Shown here: positions 52,361 to 61,221 of the stretch, piece by piece
Layout of the letters: every line of letters starts with the position of its first letter
Numbering within the stretch: the first letter of the stretch is position 1
Source of the DNA: Intrasporangium oryzae NRRL B-24470
Lineage (GTDB): Bacteria; Actinomycetota; Actinomycetes; Actinomycetales; Dermatophilaceae
DNA: 64,000 bases
NCBI RefSeq assembly: GCF_000576595.1
Contig: NZ_AWSA01000001.1
Location: 124,001-188,000, forward strand
Direction: 5' to 3'
Program-made: the position numbers and the translations under genes
Notes under the pieces: generated by a model
Told to the model about the DNA's origin: nothing
The model's input: the letters and a program-made list of their open reading frames with translations, nothing else
Databases searched by the model: none

Positions 52361-53527
52361 ATGACCACCCACACTCTTTCCACCCAGACCCAGCCCACCC
52401 AGGCCCTTCCCACGCCGCCCGACCTCTCTGACGCCGAACCGCTGCCGGTCCACGTCGACGAGAGCACGACGTATGCCGCCGCGCGCGACCGCAGCGCCGT
52501 CCTCGACGGCCTCATCGACGGGCATGCGGCGAGCGACCCGACGCGGTTCCGGATGCTGACCGGCGACCGGCCGACGGGCCCGCTCCACATCGGGCACTAC
52601 CTCGCGAGCCTGCGCAACCGGGTTCGTCTGCAGGACAAGGGCGTCGAGACCTTCGTCGTCATCGCCGACTACCAGGTCATCACGGACCGGGACTCGGTGG
52701 GGGCGGTGGGCGACAACGTCCGGGGGCTCGTCCTCGACTACCTCGCAGCCGGGATCGACCCCGAGCGCACGACGATCTTCACCCACAGCGCGGTCCCGGC
52801 GCTCAACCAGCTCATGCTGCCCTTCCTGTCGCTCGTCACCGATGCAGAGCTGCGCCGGAACCCGACCGTCAAGGACGAGCTCGGCGCGACGGGCGCCCGC
52901 CCCCTGACGGGTCTGCTCCTCACCTACCCCGTCCACCAGGCCGCCGACATCCTCTTCTGCCACGCCCGGATCGTCCCCGTCGGCCGGGACCAGCTCCCCC
53001 ACCTCGAGCAGACCCGGGCCATCGCGCGTCGTTTCAACAGCCGGTATGCCGCTGGGCAGAGTGTGTTCGCCGAGCCCGAGGCGCTGCTCAGCGACGTTCC
53101 CCTGCTCCTCGGCCTGGACGGGGCGAAGATGAGCAAGAGCCGAGGCAATGTCATCAACCTGAGCGACACCGCGGACGAGACGGCCTCGCGGATCCGGTCG
53201 GCGCGCACGGACTCGGAGCGAAGCATCACCTTCGAACCCGAACGCCGGCCCGAGATCGCCAACCTGCTCACCCTGGCCGGGCTCCTGCGCGACGAGGACC
53301 CGGTGGCGATCGCCGACTCGATCGGCGACCGCGGGGCCCGGGCGCTCAAGGACGTCGTCACCGAGGCGGTGAACGAGACCCTCGCCGACCACCGGGCCCG
53401 CCGGGCCGACCTCGCTCGCGACCCGGCATACGTCACGCGCGTGCTCCACGAGGGGAACGCCCGCGCCAATGCGGTCGCCGAACGAAGCCTCGCGACGGTC
53501 AGGGCGGTGATGGGCATGGCGTACTGA
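52361..53527 (+). CDS. trpS: tryptophanyl-tRNA synthetase
   Basis: 388 residues from ATG 52361, preceded by CAGGAGACAA. Class I signatures: HIGH at 76-79 in GPLHIGHYL, and KMSKS at 256-260. The DFQ-like ADYQVITDRD and the Trp-pocket segments are typical of TrpRS. The N-terminal extension of about 60 residues is longer than in ordinary bacterial TrpRS (about 335 residues). Expression appears controlled by the Trp-codon leader upstream. In actinobacteria such an attenuated TrpRS may be a second, inducible isozyme tolerant of Trp analogues; whether another trpS exists in the genome cannot be seen here. Confidence 0.95.
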   Translation: MTTHTLSTQTQPTQALPTPPDLSDAEPLPVHVDESTTYAAARDRSAVLDGLIDGHAASDPTRFRMLTGDRPTGPLHIGHYLASLRNRVRLQDKGVETFVVIADYQVITDRDSVGAVGDNVRGLVLDYLAAGIDPERTTIFTHSAVPALNQLMLPFLSLVTDAELRRNPTVKDELGATGARPLTGLLLTYPVHQAADILFCHARIVPVGRDQLPHLEQTRAIARRFNSRYAAGQSVFAEPEALLSDVPLLLGLDGAKMSKSRGNVINLSDTADETASRIRSARTDSERSITFEPERRPEIANLLTLAGLLRDEDPVAIADSIGDRGARALKDVVTEAVNETLADHRARRADLARDPAYVTRVLHEGNARANAVAERSLATVRAVMGMAY

Positions 53528-53552
53528 CCGGCCCGGAGCGTGCCAATCTGCG

Positions 53553-55007
53553 CTAGGGAGAGGGTGCTTGAAGCAGCGCTGATCCGTCAGCACTCGCAGC
53601 AACCCGCCACTTGGCCTGCTTCGTCAGCGCCTCGTACGTCGCACTTGTCTGGCTTACGAGCGCGTACCGGCACCCGGTGTCTCGGACGTAGTCCTCCCAA
53701 CCCGGGACGGCCGCGGCGAAGGACTGGTAGCCGCGGATGTGCTTCACGGAGTAAATCTCGGCCCGAGGGTCGATCGTCACGCGGAGCTGGGGGTGTCGCC
53801 AGATGAGCCAACCGCCGTCGATCCAATCATTGCAGACGACGGTCCGCGAAGGGAGCGCGTCTAGTTGTGCGTTGAGACCATTCGGACCCAACCCGGGACT
53901 CCGAAGGCCCGTGGAGGCGATGATGGCCGCGAGGGCCAGTGCGCCTGCACCGAAGCAGACGGAGAGGCCCACCTCGCGTCGCGTCACGGGGGATCTGTCC
54001 TGACGGGTCAACTGCTGGAGCGCCGCTGCTGCCAAGGGGGCCAGCACCGCGCCCGCGATGGCGACGGTCCGTGCATACGTAAAGGCGAGGGCGAGTGCAA
54101 GCAGCAGCAGAAGAAACACATGCCACCGCCGACCCTCCGCCTCGCGGGCCGCATGAATGAGGACAACCGCCACGAGGAGCAAGGCGGCGATGAAGACTGG
54201 TTCTGTCGCTGAAACCGGTTGCCACTCTGTGATGTAAGCCGTGATCTCACCGACCTGAAATGGTGACGCCAAGAGCACGGGTCCGACCGGAGTGAAGGCT
54301 GCAACGACGAACGACATGAGGGGAATGGCAGCCAGAGGGGCCAACCTTCGTAGCGCGACGCGACGCTCGAAGGCCATACCGAGCACTACCAGACCGCCCA
54401 CCACCGGTCCCAGGAACCACATGCCATGGGAGCAGGCCCAGAGCCACGAGACCGGAATGAGCCACCAGCGGGGGCGGAGGTCTTCGGACGTGCGCAGCCA
54501 CGCATCCGCCGTCACGACCGTCAGTGCGAAGGTCACCAACTGGGGGCGCGGCGACAGGCTCGCTGACATGGTAAAGAGAGCGACAACAGCGACCAGAGCT
54601 GCGACCAGGGCGGAGGCTCTGTGTCGACACGCCACCCATAAGGCGGTGAAGATTCCGGCCGTCGCCAGAGATAAATACAACGCCGCCCCTCCCAGCCCGA
54701 ATACTTGGGCTAGACCGCTCATGGCCAGCTCGGGAAGCCACTGATTGAGGATCCAGCGTTTCTCGCTCGCGCTGCTCCAAGGGTCACTGAGGACGAACTC
54801 CCACGTCTGACGTAGATAGTCCCCTGTCCGCAAGTGCCAGAAGGTGTCGGGGTCTCGTACCGGACGGAGCACACGGAGAATGACGACAGCAGCGATGGCT
54901 CCGGGCAGATACGGCGACAAAGCGCGAATCAGGGCCGATCCTCCCGATGGCGCGTTAGCGGGCACTTCGTCGTCGATGGAGACCTCTGTTGCTTGACTGG
55001 GCACCAC
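53553..55007 (-). CDS. polytopic membrane protein, possibly GT-C-like
   Basis: 484 residues with roughly ten to eleven hydrophobic helices. The first luminal loop carries RDPDTFWHLRTGDYLRQTW followed by RWILNQWLPEL, a pattern resembling the acidic first loop of GT-C glycosyltransferases and related membrane enzymes. The C-terminal 100 residues form a soluble domain (CNDWIDGGWLIWRHPQL, DPRAEIY). I do not recognise a named family. Codon use is clearly less GC-rich than in neighbours, with ATA-containing stretches near 54670, suggesting acquisition. Convergent with trpS, divergent from acs. Confidence 0.78.
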   Translation of the reverse strand: MVPSQATEVSIDDEVPANAPSGGSALIRALSPYLPGAIAAVVILRVLRPVRDPDTFWHLRTGDYLRQTWEFVLSDPWSSASEKRWILNQWLPELAMSGLAQVFGLGGAALYLSLATAGIFTALWVACRHRASALVAALVAVVALFTMSASLSPRPQLVTFALTVVTADAWLRTSEDLRPRWWLIPVSWLWACSHGMWFLGPVVGGLVVLGMAFERRVALRRLAPLAAIPLMSFVVAAFTPVGPVLLASPFQVGEITAYITEWQPVSATEPVFIAALLLVAVVLIHAAREAEGRRWHVFLLLLLALALAFTYARTVAIAGAVLAPLAAAALQQLTRQDRSPVTRREVGLSVCFGAGALALAAIIASTGLRSPGLGPNGLNAQLDALPSRTVVCNDWIDGGWLIWRHPQLRVTIDPRAEIYSVKHIRGYQSFAAAVPGWEDYVRDTGCRYALVSQTSATYEALTKQAKWRVAASADGSALLQAPSP

Positions 55008-55108
55008 GGCATTCTGTCTGATCGGCGACCGCTCGTCGCGGCTGGCGGCCCGCTCGCCGGGCTACTGTCGAGTAGGGCGCGAGACGCAGGTCACAACACC
55101 TTGTTGGG

Positions 55109-55122
55109 CGAACTACCGTTCG
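55109..55122. promoter_or_regulatory. palindrome in the acs upstream region
   Basis: CGAAC-TACC-GTTCG, perfect 5-bp arms with a 4-bp spacer, 45 bp before the acs start and in the divergent region shared with the membrane gene. It is a candidate operator for acetate or carbon-source control; no adjacent regulator gene. Confidence 0.4.
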
Positions 55123-55166
55123 GTTGAGTTGCACCAGCACCATCGACGATGCGAAAGGCAGATCCC

Positions 55167-57140
55167 GTGAGCGACACGCTGACGAACTCGACCGACGGCC
55201 ACCGCTTCACCCCACCCGCGGAGCTCGCGGCGAAGGCGAACGGAACCGCCGATCTCTACGAGAAGGCCGCCGCCGACCACGAGGGGTTCTGGGCCGAGCA
55301 GGCCCGGACCTACGTCTCGTGGAGCAGGCCCTTCACCGAGGCGCTCGACTGGAGCAACCCGCCCTTCGCGAAGTGGTTCGCCGACGGCGAGCTCAACGCC
55401 TGCGTCAACGCCGTCGACCGACACGTCGAGGCGGGACGCGGTGACCGCGTCGCGATCCACTTCGTCGGCGAGCCCGAGGGCGACACCCGCGACATCACGT
55501 ATGCCGACCTCCACGCCGAGGTGCAGCGCGCCGCCAACGCGCTCGCCGACCTCGGCATCCGCAAGGGCGACACCGTCGCGATCTACCTGCCGATGATCCC
55601 CGAGGCCGCGGTCGCCATGCTCGCGTGCGCCCGCCTCGGCGCCCCGCACTCGGTCGTTTTCGGCGGCTTCTCCGCCGAAGCGCTCCACTCGCGCATCGAG
55701 GACGCGAAGGCGAAGGTCGTCATCACGGCCGACGGCGGATACCGCCGCGGCGCCCCTTCGGCGCTCAAGCCCGCTGTCGACGCCGCGCTCGACCACGGCG
55801 ACACGTCGGTGACCAACGTGCTCGTCGTCCGGCGCACCGGACAGGACACGGCGTGGAACGACCGGGACCTCTGGTGGCACGAGGCCCTCGAGAAGGCTGC
55901 GCCGACGCACGAGGCCCAGGCGTTCGAGGCCGAGCACCCGCTCTTCATCCTCTACACCTCGGGCACGACCGGTAAGCCGAAGGGCATCTTCCACACGACG
56001 GGTGGCTACCTCACGCAGGCGGCCTACACCAACGCCGTCGTCCATGACGTCCACCCCGACACCGACGTCTACTGGTGCACCGCCGACATCGGCTGGGTCA
56101 CCGGGCACTCCTACATCGTCTACGGGCCGCTCACGAACGGCGCCACCCAGATCATGTACGAGGGCACGCCGGACACCCCGCACCAGGGACGCTGGTGGGA
56201 GATCGTCCAGGACTACAAGGTGACGATCCTCTACACCGCCCCCACCGCCGTCCGCACCTTCATGAAGTGGGGCGCCGACATCCCCGCGAAGTTCGACATG
56301 AGCTCGCTGCGTCTCCTCGGCTCGGTGGGTGAGCCGATCAACCCCGAGGCATGGCTCTGGTACCACAAGAACATCGGCGGGGGCCGCGCCCCGATCGTCG
56401 ACACGTGGTGGCAGACCGAGACGGGCGCCATCATGATCAGCCCGCTCCCGGGTGTGACCGAGCTCGAGCCGGGCTCGGCCCAGCGTCCGATCCCCGGCAT
56501 CAGCGCCGAGATCCTCGACGACATGGGCGAGCCGTTCACGACGCCTGAGCAGGTCGGCTACCTCGTCCTCACGAAGCCGTGGCCGTCGATGCTCCGCGGC
56601 ATCTGGGGCGACCCGGAGCGCTACAAGGAGACGTACTGGTCGCGGTTCGGCGAGAAGTACTACTTCGCCGGTGACGGCGCGAAGTACGACGCCAACGGCA
56701 ACATCTGGCTGCTCGGCCGCGTCGACGACGTCATGAACGTCTCCGGCCACCGGCTCTCAACGGCCGAGATCGAGTCAGCACTCGTGTCGCACCCGAAAGT
56801 CGCCGAGGCGGCCGTCGTCGGCGCCAACGACGAGACGACCGGCCAGGCGGTCTGCGCGTTCGTCATCCTCCGCCAGGAGGCCGTCGCCGAGGCCGACGAG
56901 CCCGGCGAGGGCGGCGACCTCGTGCAGGAGCTGCGCAACCACGTCGCCAAGGAGATCGGTCCCATCGCGAAGCCGCGCTCGATCATGATCGTCAGCGAGC
57001 TGCCGAAGACCCGCTCCGGCAAGATCATGCGCCGCCTCCTGCGTGACGTGGCCGAGGGCCGCGAGGTGGGCGACGTCACGACGCTCGCCGACAGCTCGGT
57101 CATGGACCTGATCAAGCGGGGCATGTCGCCGGGCGACTGA
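55167..57140 (+). CDS. acs: acetyl-CoA synthetase (AMP-forming)
   Basis: 657 residues from GTG 55167, favoured because AAAGG lies a few bases upstream; ATG 55149 would add six residues. Adenylation motif YTSGTTGKPKG at about 263-273, the acetyl-pocket segment DIGWVTGHSYIVYGPL, hinge GRVDDVMNVSGHR, and catalytic Lys619 in TRSGKIMRR, the site that acetylation inactivates in this family. It activates acetate to acetyl-AMP and then acetyl-CoA. A hairpin terminator follows. Rv3667 (acs) occupies the same neighbourhood in mycobacteria. Confidence 0.97.
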   Translation: MSDTLTNSTDGHRFTPPAELAAKANGTADLYEKAAADHEGFWAEQARTYVSWSRPFTEALDWSNPPFAKWFADGELNACVNAVDRHVEAGRGDRVAIHFVGEPEGDTRDITYADLHAEVQRAANALADLGIRKGDTVAIYLPMIPEAAVAMLACARLGAPHSVVFGGFSAEALHSRIEDAKAKVVITADGGYRRGAPSALKPAVDAALDHGDTSVTNVLVVRRTGQDTAWNDRDLWWHEALEKAAPTHEAQAFEAEHPLFILYTSGTTGKPKGIFHTTGGYLTQAAYTNAVVHDVHPDTDVYWCTADIGWVTGHSYIVYGPLTNGATQIMYEGTPDTPHQGRWWEIVQDYKVTILYTAPTAVRTFMKWGADIPAKFDMSSLRLLGSVGEPINPEAWLWYHKNIGGGRAPIVDTWWQTETGAIMISPLPGVTELEPGSAQRPIPGISAEILDDMGEPFTTPEQVGYLVLTKPWPSMLRGIWGDPERYKETYWSRFGEKYYFAGDGAKYDANGNIWLLGRVDDVMNVSGHRLSTAEIESALVSHPKVAEAAVVGANDETTGQAVCAFVILRQEAVAEADEPGEGGDLVQELRNHVAKEIGPIAKPRSIMIVSELPKTRSGKIMRRLLRDVAEGREVGDVTTLADSSVMDLIKRGMSPGD

Positions 57141-57168
57141 CGCCCGGCTCGCAAGCCCATCTCGCCGT

Positions 57169-57204
57169 ATGCCGCTCGCTCCCTTGCCGTGGAGCGAGCG
57201 GCAT
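57169..57204. terminator. acs terminator hairpin containing half of a GTATGCCG pair
   Basis: 14-bp perfect arms 57169-57182 and 57191-57204 with an 8-base loop, 28 bases after the acs stop. The left arm begins inside a GTATGCCG octamer (57167); the right arm ends CGGCAT but the final bases of the octamer are changed. Confidence 0.75.
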
Positions 57205-57335
57205 TCGCGTGTCTGGGTCAGACCGGGCCGGAGGTGGGTTTCGCGTCAAGGTCGGGCGGTTCGTACGAATGGGCCTCGGGTGGACCTGTCGAGCCCTACG
57301 TTTGGGAGCATCAGGTTCGCGTTTCGGGAGGTCGC

Positions 57336-57746
57336 ATGACAGCCGATCCAACCAACAAGCCACCAGCGGGCGCCCCCGCTGCAGACCCGGAGAAGTCGGG
57401 GACCGCACTGGACATGCTCCGGATGCACCTGGGCCGGGACCTCGTGGCGCTCGGGTTCCTGCTCGTCCTCGGCGTCTTCGTCATCGCCATCTCGTTCTAT
57501 GCGGCTGCGACCGACGTGGCGACCGCGGTGGGTCCGGTGACGACCCTCGTCGGCACACTGATCGGCACCGTCTTCGGCGCCCAGATCGGCAGCCAGGGCA
57601 AGGCCGAGGCCCAGGCATCCGCCGACGCGAACGCCAAGCGGGCCCAAGAGGCAGCGCTGCTGGTCGATCCGGCGCAGGCCGGTCCCCTCCTCGAGCTGTG
57701 GGACGGCGGCGCCGGCCAGGCCATGTCCGGAGGGACCCAACCGTGA
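57336..57746 (+). CDS. small membrane protein of unknown function
   Basis: 136 residues from ATG 57336, preceded by GGGAG; upstream codons in this frame look random. A Pro/Ala-rich head, then two hydrophobic helices at about 36-58 (LVALGFLLVLGVFVIAISFY) and 64-85 (VGPVTTLVGTLIGTVFGAQIG), and an alanine-rich helical tail (KAEAQASADANAKRAQEAALL). I do not recognise the family. It overlaps the next small gene by GTGA, so the two products probably work together. Confidence 0.7.
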   Translation: MTADPTNKPPAGAPAADPEKSGTALDMLRMHLGRDLVALGFLLVLGVFVIAISFYAAATDVATAVGPVTTLVGTLIGTVFGAQIGSQGKAEAQASADANAKRAQEAALLVDPAQAGPLLELWDGGAGQAMSGGTQP

Positions 57747-57910
57747 ACACGCCGCCGAAGGCCCTGTCGCTCGCCTACGCCGCGTCGCTCGTGCTCGTCG
57801 TGATGATCGCCCTCATCGTGGGTGCGGCCTCCGGCCGGATCGGCACTCCGACGACCAGCCCCGCCCACACCGTGACCGTCACGGTCACCAGTACGCCCGC
57901 GAAGAAGTGA
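57743..57910 (+). CDS. 55-residue single-pass membrane protein
   Basis: Starts at the GTG overlapping the previous stop. One hydrophobic helix (SLAYAASLVLVVMIALIVGAA, about 8-29) and a Thr/Ser/Val-rich tail (VTVTVTSTPAKK) outside it. It is too short for a family call; the overlap with its neighbour is the main support that it is real. Confidence 0.6.
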   Translation: MNTPPKALSLAYAASLVLVVMIALIVGAASGRIGTPTTSPAHTVTVTVTSTPAKK

Positions 57911-58040
57911 GCCCCCTGACCGAACGCACCACCTGACCAGCCATGCCCGAAGGGTCGGCATCGGACGAGCGGCCGAGGGAGGTTCGTCGAGGCATGGACC
58001 ATCGCCCGGCCGCCCCGCGGCCGGGCTCGGGGCGGGCACG

Positions 58041-59561
58041 CTAGACGTGCCAGGTGACCCCGCGACCGGTGACCGTCGCCGTCAGACCTCTGACGTGGAC
58101 CACGGTGTGGTGCCGGCCGCAGAGCAGGGCGGCGTTGCCGAGGTCGGACGGACCGCCATCGACCCAGTGCGTGACGTGGTGGGCCTCGCACCACTGGGGC
58201 GGCATCGTGCAGCCCGGGAAGGTGCAGGTGGTGTCGCGGATCGTCAGGGCGCGGCGCTGCGCGGGCGTGAAGAAGCGCTGTTCGCGTCCCACGTCGAGAA
58301 CCTCCGAGGGTCCGCCCAGCACGACCGGAATGACGCCCGCGTCGCACGCCAGGCGGCGGATCGTTCCCGGCGAGAGGATCTCATCGTTGTCAGCCTTTCC
58401 GGCTCCTCGGATCCCGTCGAGGAGCGCGGCCGCGGACATGGTGACGACGAGCCTGGTCCGCTCGGTCCGCGCCACTCCGTCAGGCGAGCCGACAGCGCGG
58501 CCAACCAGCTCGAGCAGAGCGTCAGCGCACCGCGTTGCGTACGTCCGGGGGTCGTCCTTCTGCGCACCGTCCCACGCGAGGTCAGGCCGCGGCCGCGCCA
58601 GCGGGTCGATCGCCGCATCGATGATGGCGGCTCCTTCGGGGTCGAGGCGCAGACGGTACTCGGTCATCCCGGCGCTCTTGCCGACCTTGGTGAACGCGCG
58701 ACCCAGTCGCCTCCTCGCGTCCTCGTCGTCGAGCGCGGCCGGGGGCTTGAGGGTCGCACGGGCGTGGGCGATCAGACGCGCGAGCTCCTTCACACTCAGT
58801 GCCTCGAGGTTGTCGACCATCGCCTCGATGATGCCGGCGAGATGGTCAGGGTCGGCGATGGATGCAACATCCCGCTCGAAGCGGATGATGGCTGCGGCGT
58901 GCTCGACGCTCGTCGAGCCAGCAGCGACCTTGTCGCCCAAGACGCTCCATCGCTGCTCGCGCATCGCGCCTCCCACGACTGCGAGGCGGGCAGCAGCGGG
59001 ACCTTGAAGTCCGGGCGCCTGCGTCCGGAGCCAGTCCGGCTGCGACAGACCGTCGTCGACGCCCAGCCCGCGCTCCCCGGCCTCGCGTCAGAGGACGGCC
59101 ACGAGTGCCTGGGCCGTCTCGTGCAGACGCTGTGCCTGGCCGATCGCCGCACCGACGTGGGGCTCCGGCAGCGACCAGGTGGGGCACTCCGTCGCGAGAG
59201 CCACGACCTTCGACACGAGCGACTCGAGCAGGTCGGGAAGGTCGAGCAGGTCGGGAACGTCGAGCAGGTCGGGAACGTCGAGTGGGTCGGCTAGGTCGAG
59301 TGGGTCGGCTAGGTCGAGCAGGTCTCGGGCCGAGCGCGCCGCGGAGCCGGTCCGGTCGTGGCAGGCGCACTCACCGCCGCAACAGTCGACCGCGGGCTCG
59401 GCGGGGCGCCTGGCAGCACGCCACCAGAGCACTTCACCATAGGCACCACGAGGGGCGTCGCCAGGCGCGAGCCGCCGAGCCGATCGCGCGCCGGCAGCCC
59501 TCCGGGACCTGACGCCCGAGAAGCCGCCAGGTCGGTGCGCCGTCGCGACTCCCTGCCCCAT
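58041..59561 (-). pseudogene. DUF222-HNH endonuclease-like protein, interrupted by an in-frame TGA
   Basis: Two open segments in the same frame, 59561-59088 (157 residues) and 59087-58041 (348 codons), are separated only by TGA at 59090-59088. The join reads AQALVAVL-stop-REAGERGL, exactly where DUF222 proteins run on, and the total of 506 codons is the normal family length. The C-terminal HNH motif is intact (CTFPGCTMPPQWCEAHH, later NAALLCGRHH). N-terminally there is an 18-bp tandem repeat giving LDLADP-like hexapeptides (59224-59315). A GTG at 58976 could restart the second part. The family is repeated and variable in actinobacteria; function unsettled, possibly mobile-element related. Confidence 0.8.
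59224..59318. repeat. 18-bp in-frame tandem repeat inside the DUF222 gene
   Basis: Five to six units of GTCGAGCAGGTCGGGAAC type; two units carry the variant GTCGAGTGGGTCGGCTAG. On the coding (minus) strand they give Leu/Asp/Pro hexapeptides between the Cys-rich head and the helical DUF222 domain. Confidence 0.85.
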
Positions 59562-59750
59562 GATTCGAACATACCTTCGACCACCGACAGTGGAACGTCC
59601 CGAACGACCTCGGCTGGGCGGGCACTCACCCGGCCCAACGGCATACGTCGCGGCGGCTCAGGGAGTGCGCGAGCTGACCGGATTGCAAGATGCAGCAACC
59701 ATTTTCGGCGCAGCGACCTCTCGGGCACGTCGAACCGTGAGGATTGGCTC

Positions 59751-60500
59751 ATGACTGAGACCACAGGGGGAAACGAGCGCCTGGCCGTCCTGATCGACGC
59801 CGACAATGCAGACCCGGGAATCATCGACGGCCTGCTGGCCGAGATCTCCAAGTTCGGGGTCGCCAGCGTGAAACGCATCTACGGCGACTGGACCACGCCT
59901 CAGCTCGGGCGGTGGAAGGAGAGCCTGCTCGGCCACTCGGTCCAACCCATCCAGCAGTTCGCGTACACGAGCGGGAAGAACGCGACCGACAGCGCCATGA
60001 TCATCGACGCGATGGACCTGCTCTACACGGGTACGTTCAGCGGCTTCTGTCTCGTCTCGAGCGACAGCGACTTCACGAGGCTCGCCTCACGCCTCCGCGA
60101 GTCGGGAACACGGGTCTACGGGTTCGGGGAGAAGAAGACGCCTCGACCCTTCGTCACCGCGTGCGACCAGTTCATCTACACCGAGATCTTCAAGAGCGCT
60201 CCCGAGGAGCCCAGCTCTGCCTCGCCGCAGTCCGCGACCGACCTCAAGCAGGACACCCGTCTGGTGAGCCAGCTCCGGTCCGCCATCGCCGCAGCCTCGG
60301 GCGAGAACGGCTGGGCCGCACTCGGTGCGGTGGGGAGCATCCTCATCAAGCAGTCGCCCGACTTCGACCCTCGCCTCTACGGCTACACCAAGCTCAGCGA
60401 CCTCGTGGAGGCGGTGGGGCTCTTCGAGGTCGACCGCCGTCCAGGCGGACCCGTCAACGTCTCGGACGCCCGCCGCCGCACCCCCCAAGCGAGGGCCTGA
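59751..60500 (+). CDS. NYN-domain nuclease-like protein with OST-HTH/LOTUS domain
   Basis: 249 residues from ATG 59751. The N-terminal half is an NYN (PIN-like) domain of the DUF88 group: VLIDADNADP with the first catalytic Asp residues, then TDSAMIIDAMDLLY and LVSSDSDFTRLASRLRE with the remaining acidic residues. The C-terminal 75 residues (SQLRSAIAAASGENGWAALGAVGSILIKQ to YTKLSDLVEAVGLFEV) are an OST-HTH/LOTUS domain, an RNA-binding module. An RNA-processing or RNA-decay role is expected. It is alone, divergent from the DUF222 gene. Confidence 0.88.
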   Translation: MTETTGGNERLAVLIDADNADPGIIDGLLAEISKFGVASVKRIYGDWTTPQLGRWKESLLGHSVQPIQQFAYTSGKNATDSAMIIDAMDLLYTGTFSGFCLVSSDSDFTRLASRLRESGTRVYGFGEKKTPRPFVTACDQFIYTEIFKSAPEEPSSASPQSATDLKQDTRLVSQLRSAIAAASGENGWAALGAVGSILIKQSPDFDPRLYGYTKLSDLVEAVGLFEVDRRPGGPVNVSDARRRTPQARA

Positions 60501-60579
60501 CCTCCGCATCAGGGCAGACAGCCCAGAGCCGACGTGAACCATGCCACACGGCATACGGGAATGCTCCGGAGGGTCACCC

Positions 60580-60594
60580 CGTTTAGTTGAAACG
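60580..60594. promoter_or_regulatory. palindrome overlapping the FMN reductase start
   Basis: CGTTT-AGTTG-AAACG, 5-bp arms with 5-bp spacer, ending on the first base of the GTG start. It is a MarR-like candidate operator. No Shine-Dalgarno is correctly spaced before this GTG, so the mRNA may be leaderless, with the palindrome covering the core promoter. Confidence 0.45.
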
Positions 60595-61172
60595 TGAAGC
60601 AACTTCGAGTCATCGTCTCCAGCACCCGTCCCGGCCGCATCGGCCCCAAGGTCGCCGAGTGGGTCGCCGCTCAGGCCTCGGCTCAGGCCACCGCCGACGA
60701 GTGGGAGGTGAAGCTGCTCGACCTGTCGGCCATCGACCTGCCCTTCTTCAACGAGGAGGACATGCCGCGCAACGGCAACTACGCCTTCGAGCACACCAAG
60801 GCGTGGGCGTCCGAGGTCTTCGAGTCCGACGCGATCGTCATCGTGACCCCGCAGTACAACCGCAGCTTCCCGGCCCCGATCAAGAACGCGATCGACTACC
60901 TCTACGCCGAGTGGCAGCGCAAGCCGATCGCCCTCGTCGGCTACGGCTGGACGGGCGCGTCCGACGCCACGGCCGACCTGGCCAAGGTCCTGCGCCACGT
61001 CGACGCCGACGTCGTCGGCGAGACCGGCCTCGTCTTCCCGGAGGACGTCTCGCCGACCGGTGAGCTGACCGTATCCGACGCGAAGCAGGCCGCCCTCGGC
61101 GAGCTCTTCAGCGCCCTCTCGCGCGCCGTCTCGGGGACGGTCGACGAGCCCGTCGACGTCGCCGCCGGCTGA
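60594..61172 (+). CDS. NADPH-dependent FMN reductase family protein
   Basis: 192 residues, GTG start. Flavodoxin-like fold of the NADPH-dependent FMN reductase family: VIVSSTRPGRIGPKVAEW at 6-23 (phosphate-binding loop), LPFFNEED, and the FMN-ring motif VTPQYNRSFPAPIKNAIDYL near 84-103. Such enzymes reduce flavins, quinones, azo dyes or metals and are often induced by electrophiles or quinones. It is monocistronic with a terminator after it. Confidence 0.92.
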   Translation: MKQLRVIVSSTRPGRIGPKVAEWVAAQASAQATADEWEVKLLDLSAIDLPFFNEEDMPRNGNYAFEHTKAWASEVFESDAIVIVTPQYNRSFPAPIKNAIDYLYAEWQRKPIALVGYGWTGASDATADLAKVLRHVDADVVGETGLVFPEDVSPTGELTVSDAKQAALGELFSALSRAVSGTVDEPVDVAAG

Positions 61173-61189
61173 CCCTTCCCCTGTAGGTC

Positions 61190-61221
61190 ACGGGCGCGCT
61201 CCTTCTGTGTGGCGCGCCCGT
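61190..61221 (+). terminator. FMN reductase terminator
   Basis: ACGGGCGCGC (61190-61199) pairs exactly with GCGCGCCCGT (61212-61221) around a 12-base loop, 17 bases after the stop, followed by TGTCGTGTC. Confidence 0.75.

Noticed and set aside
59088-59090. Selenocysteine codon in the DUF222 gene
   Set aside because: The family has no selenoprotein members known to me, the position is a helix surface residue and no selA/selB or SECIS-like context is visible; nonsense mutation is simpler.
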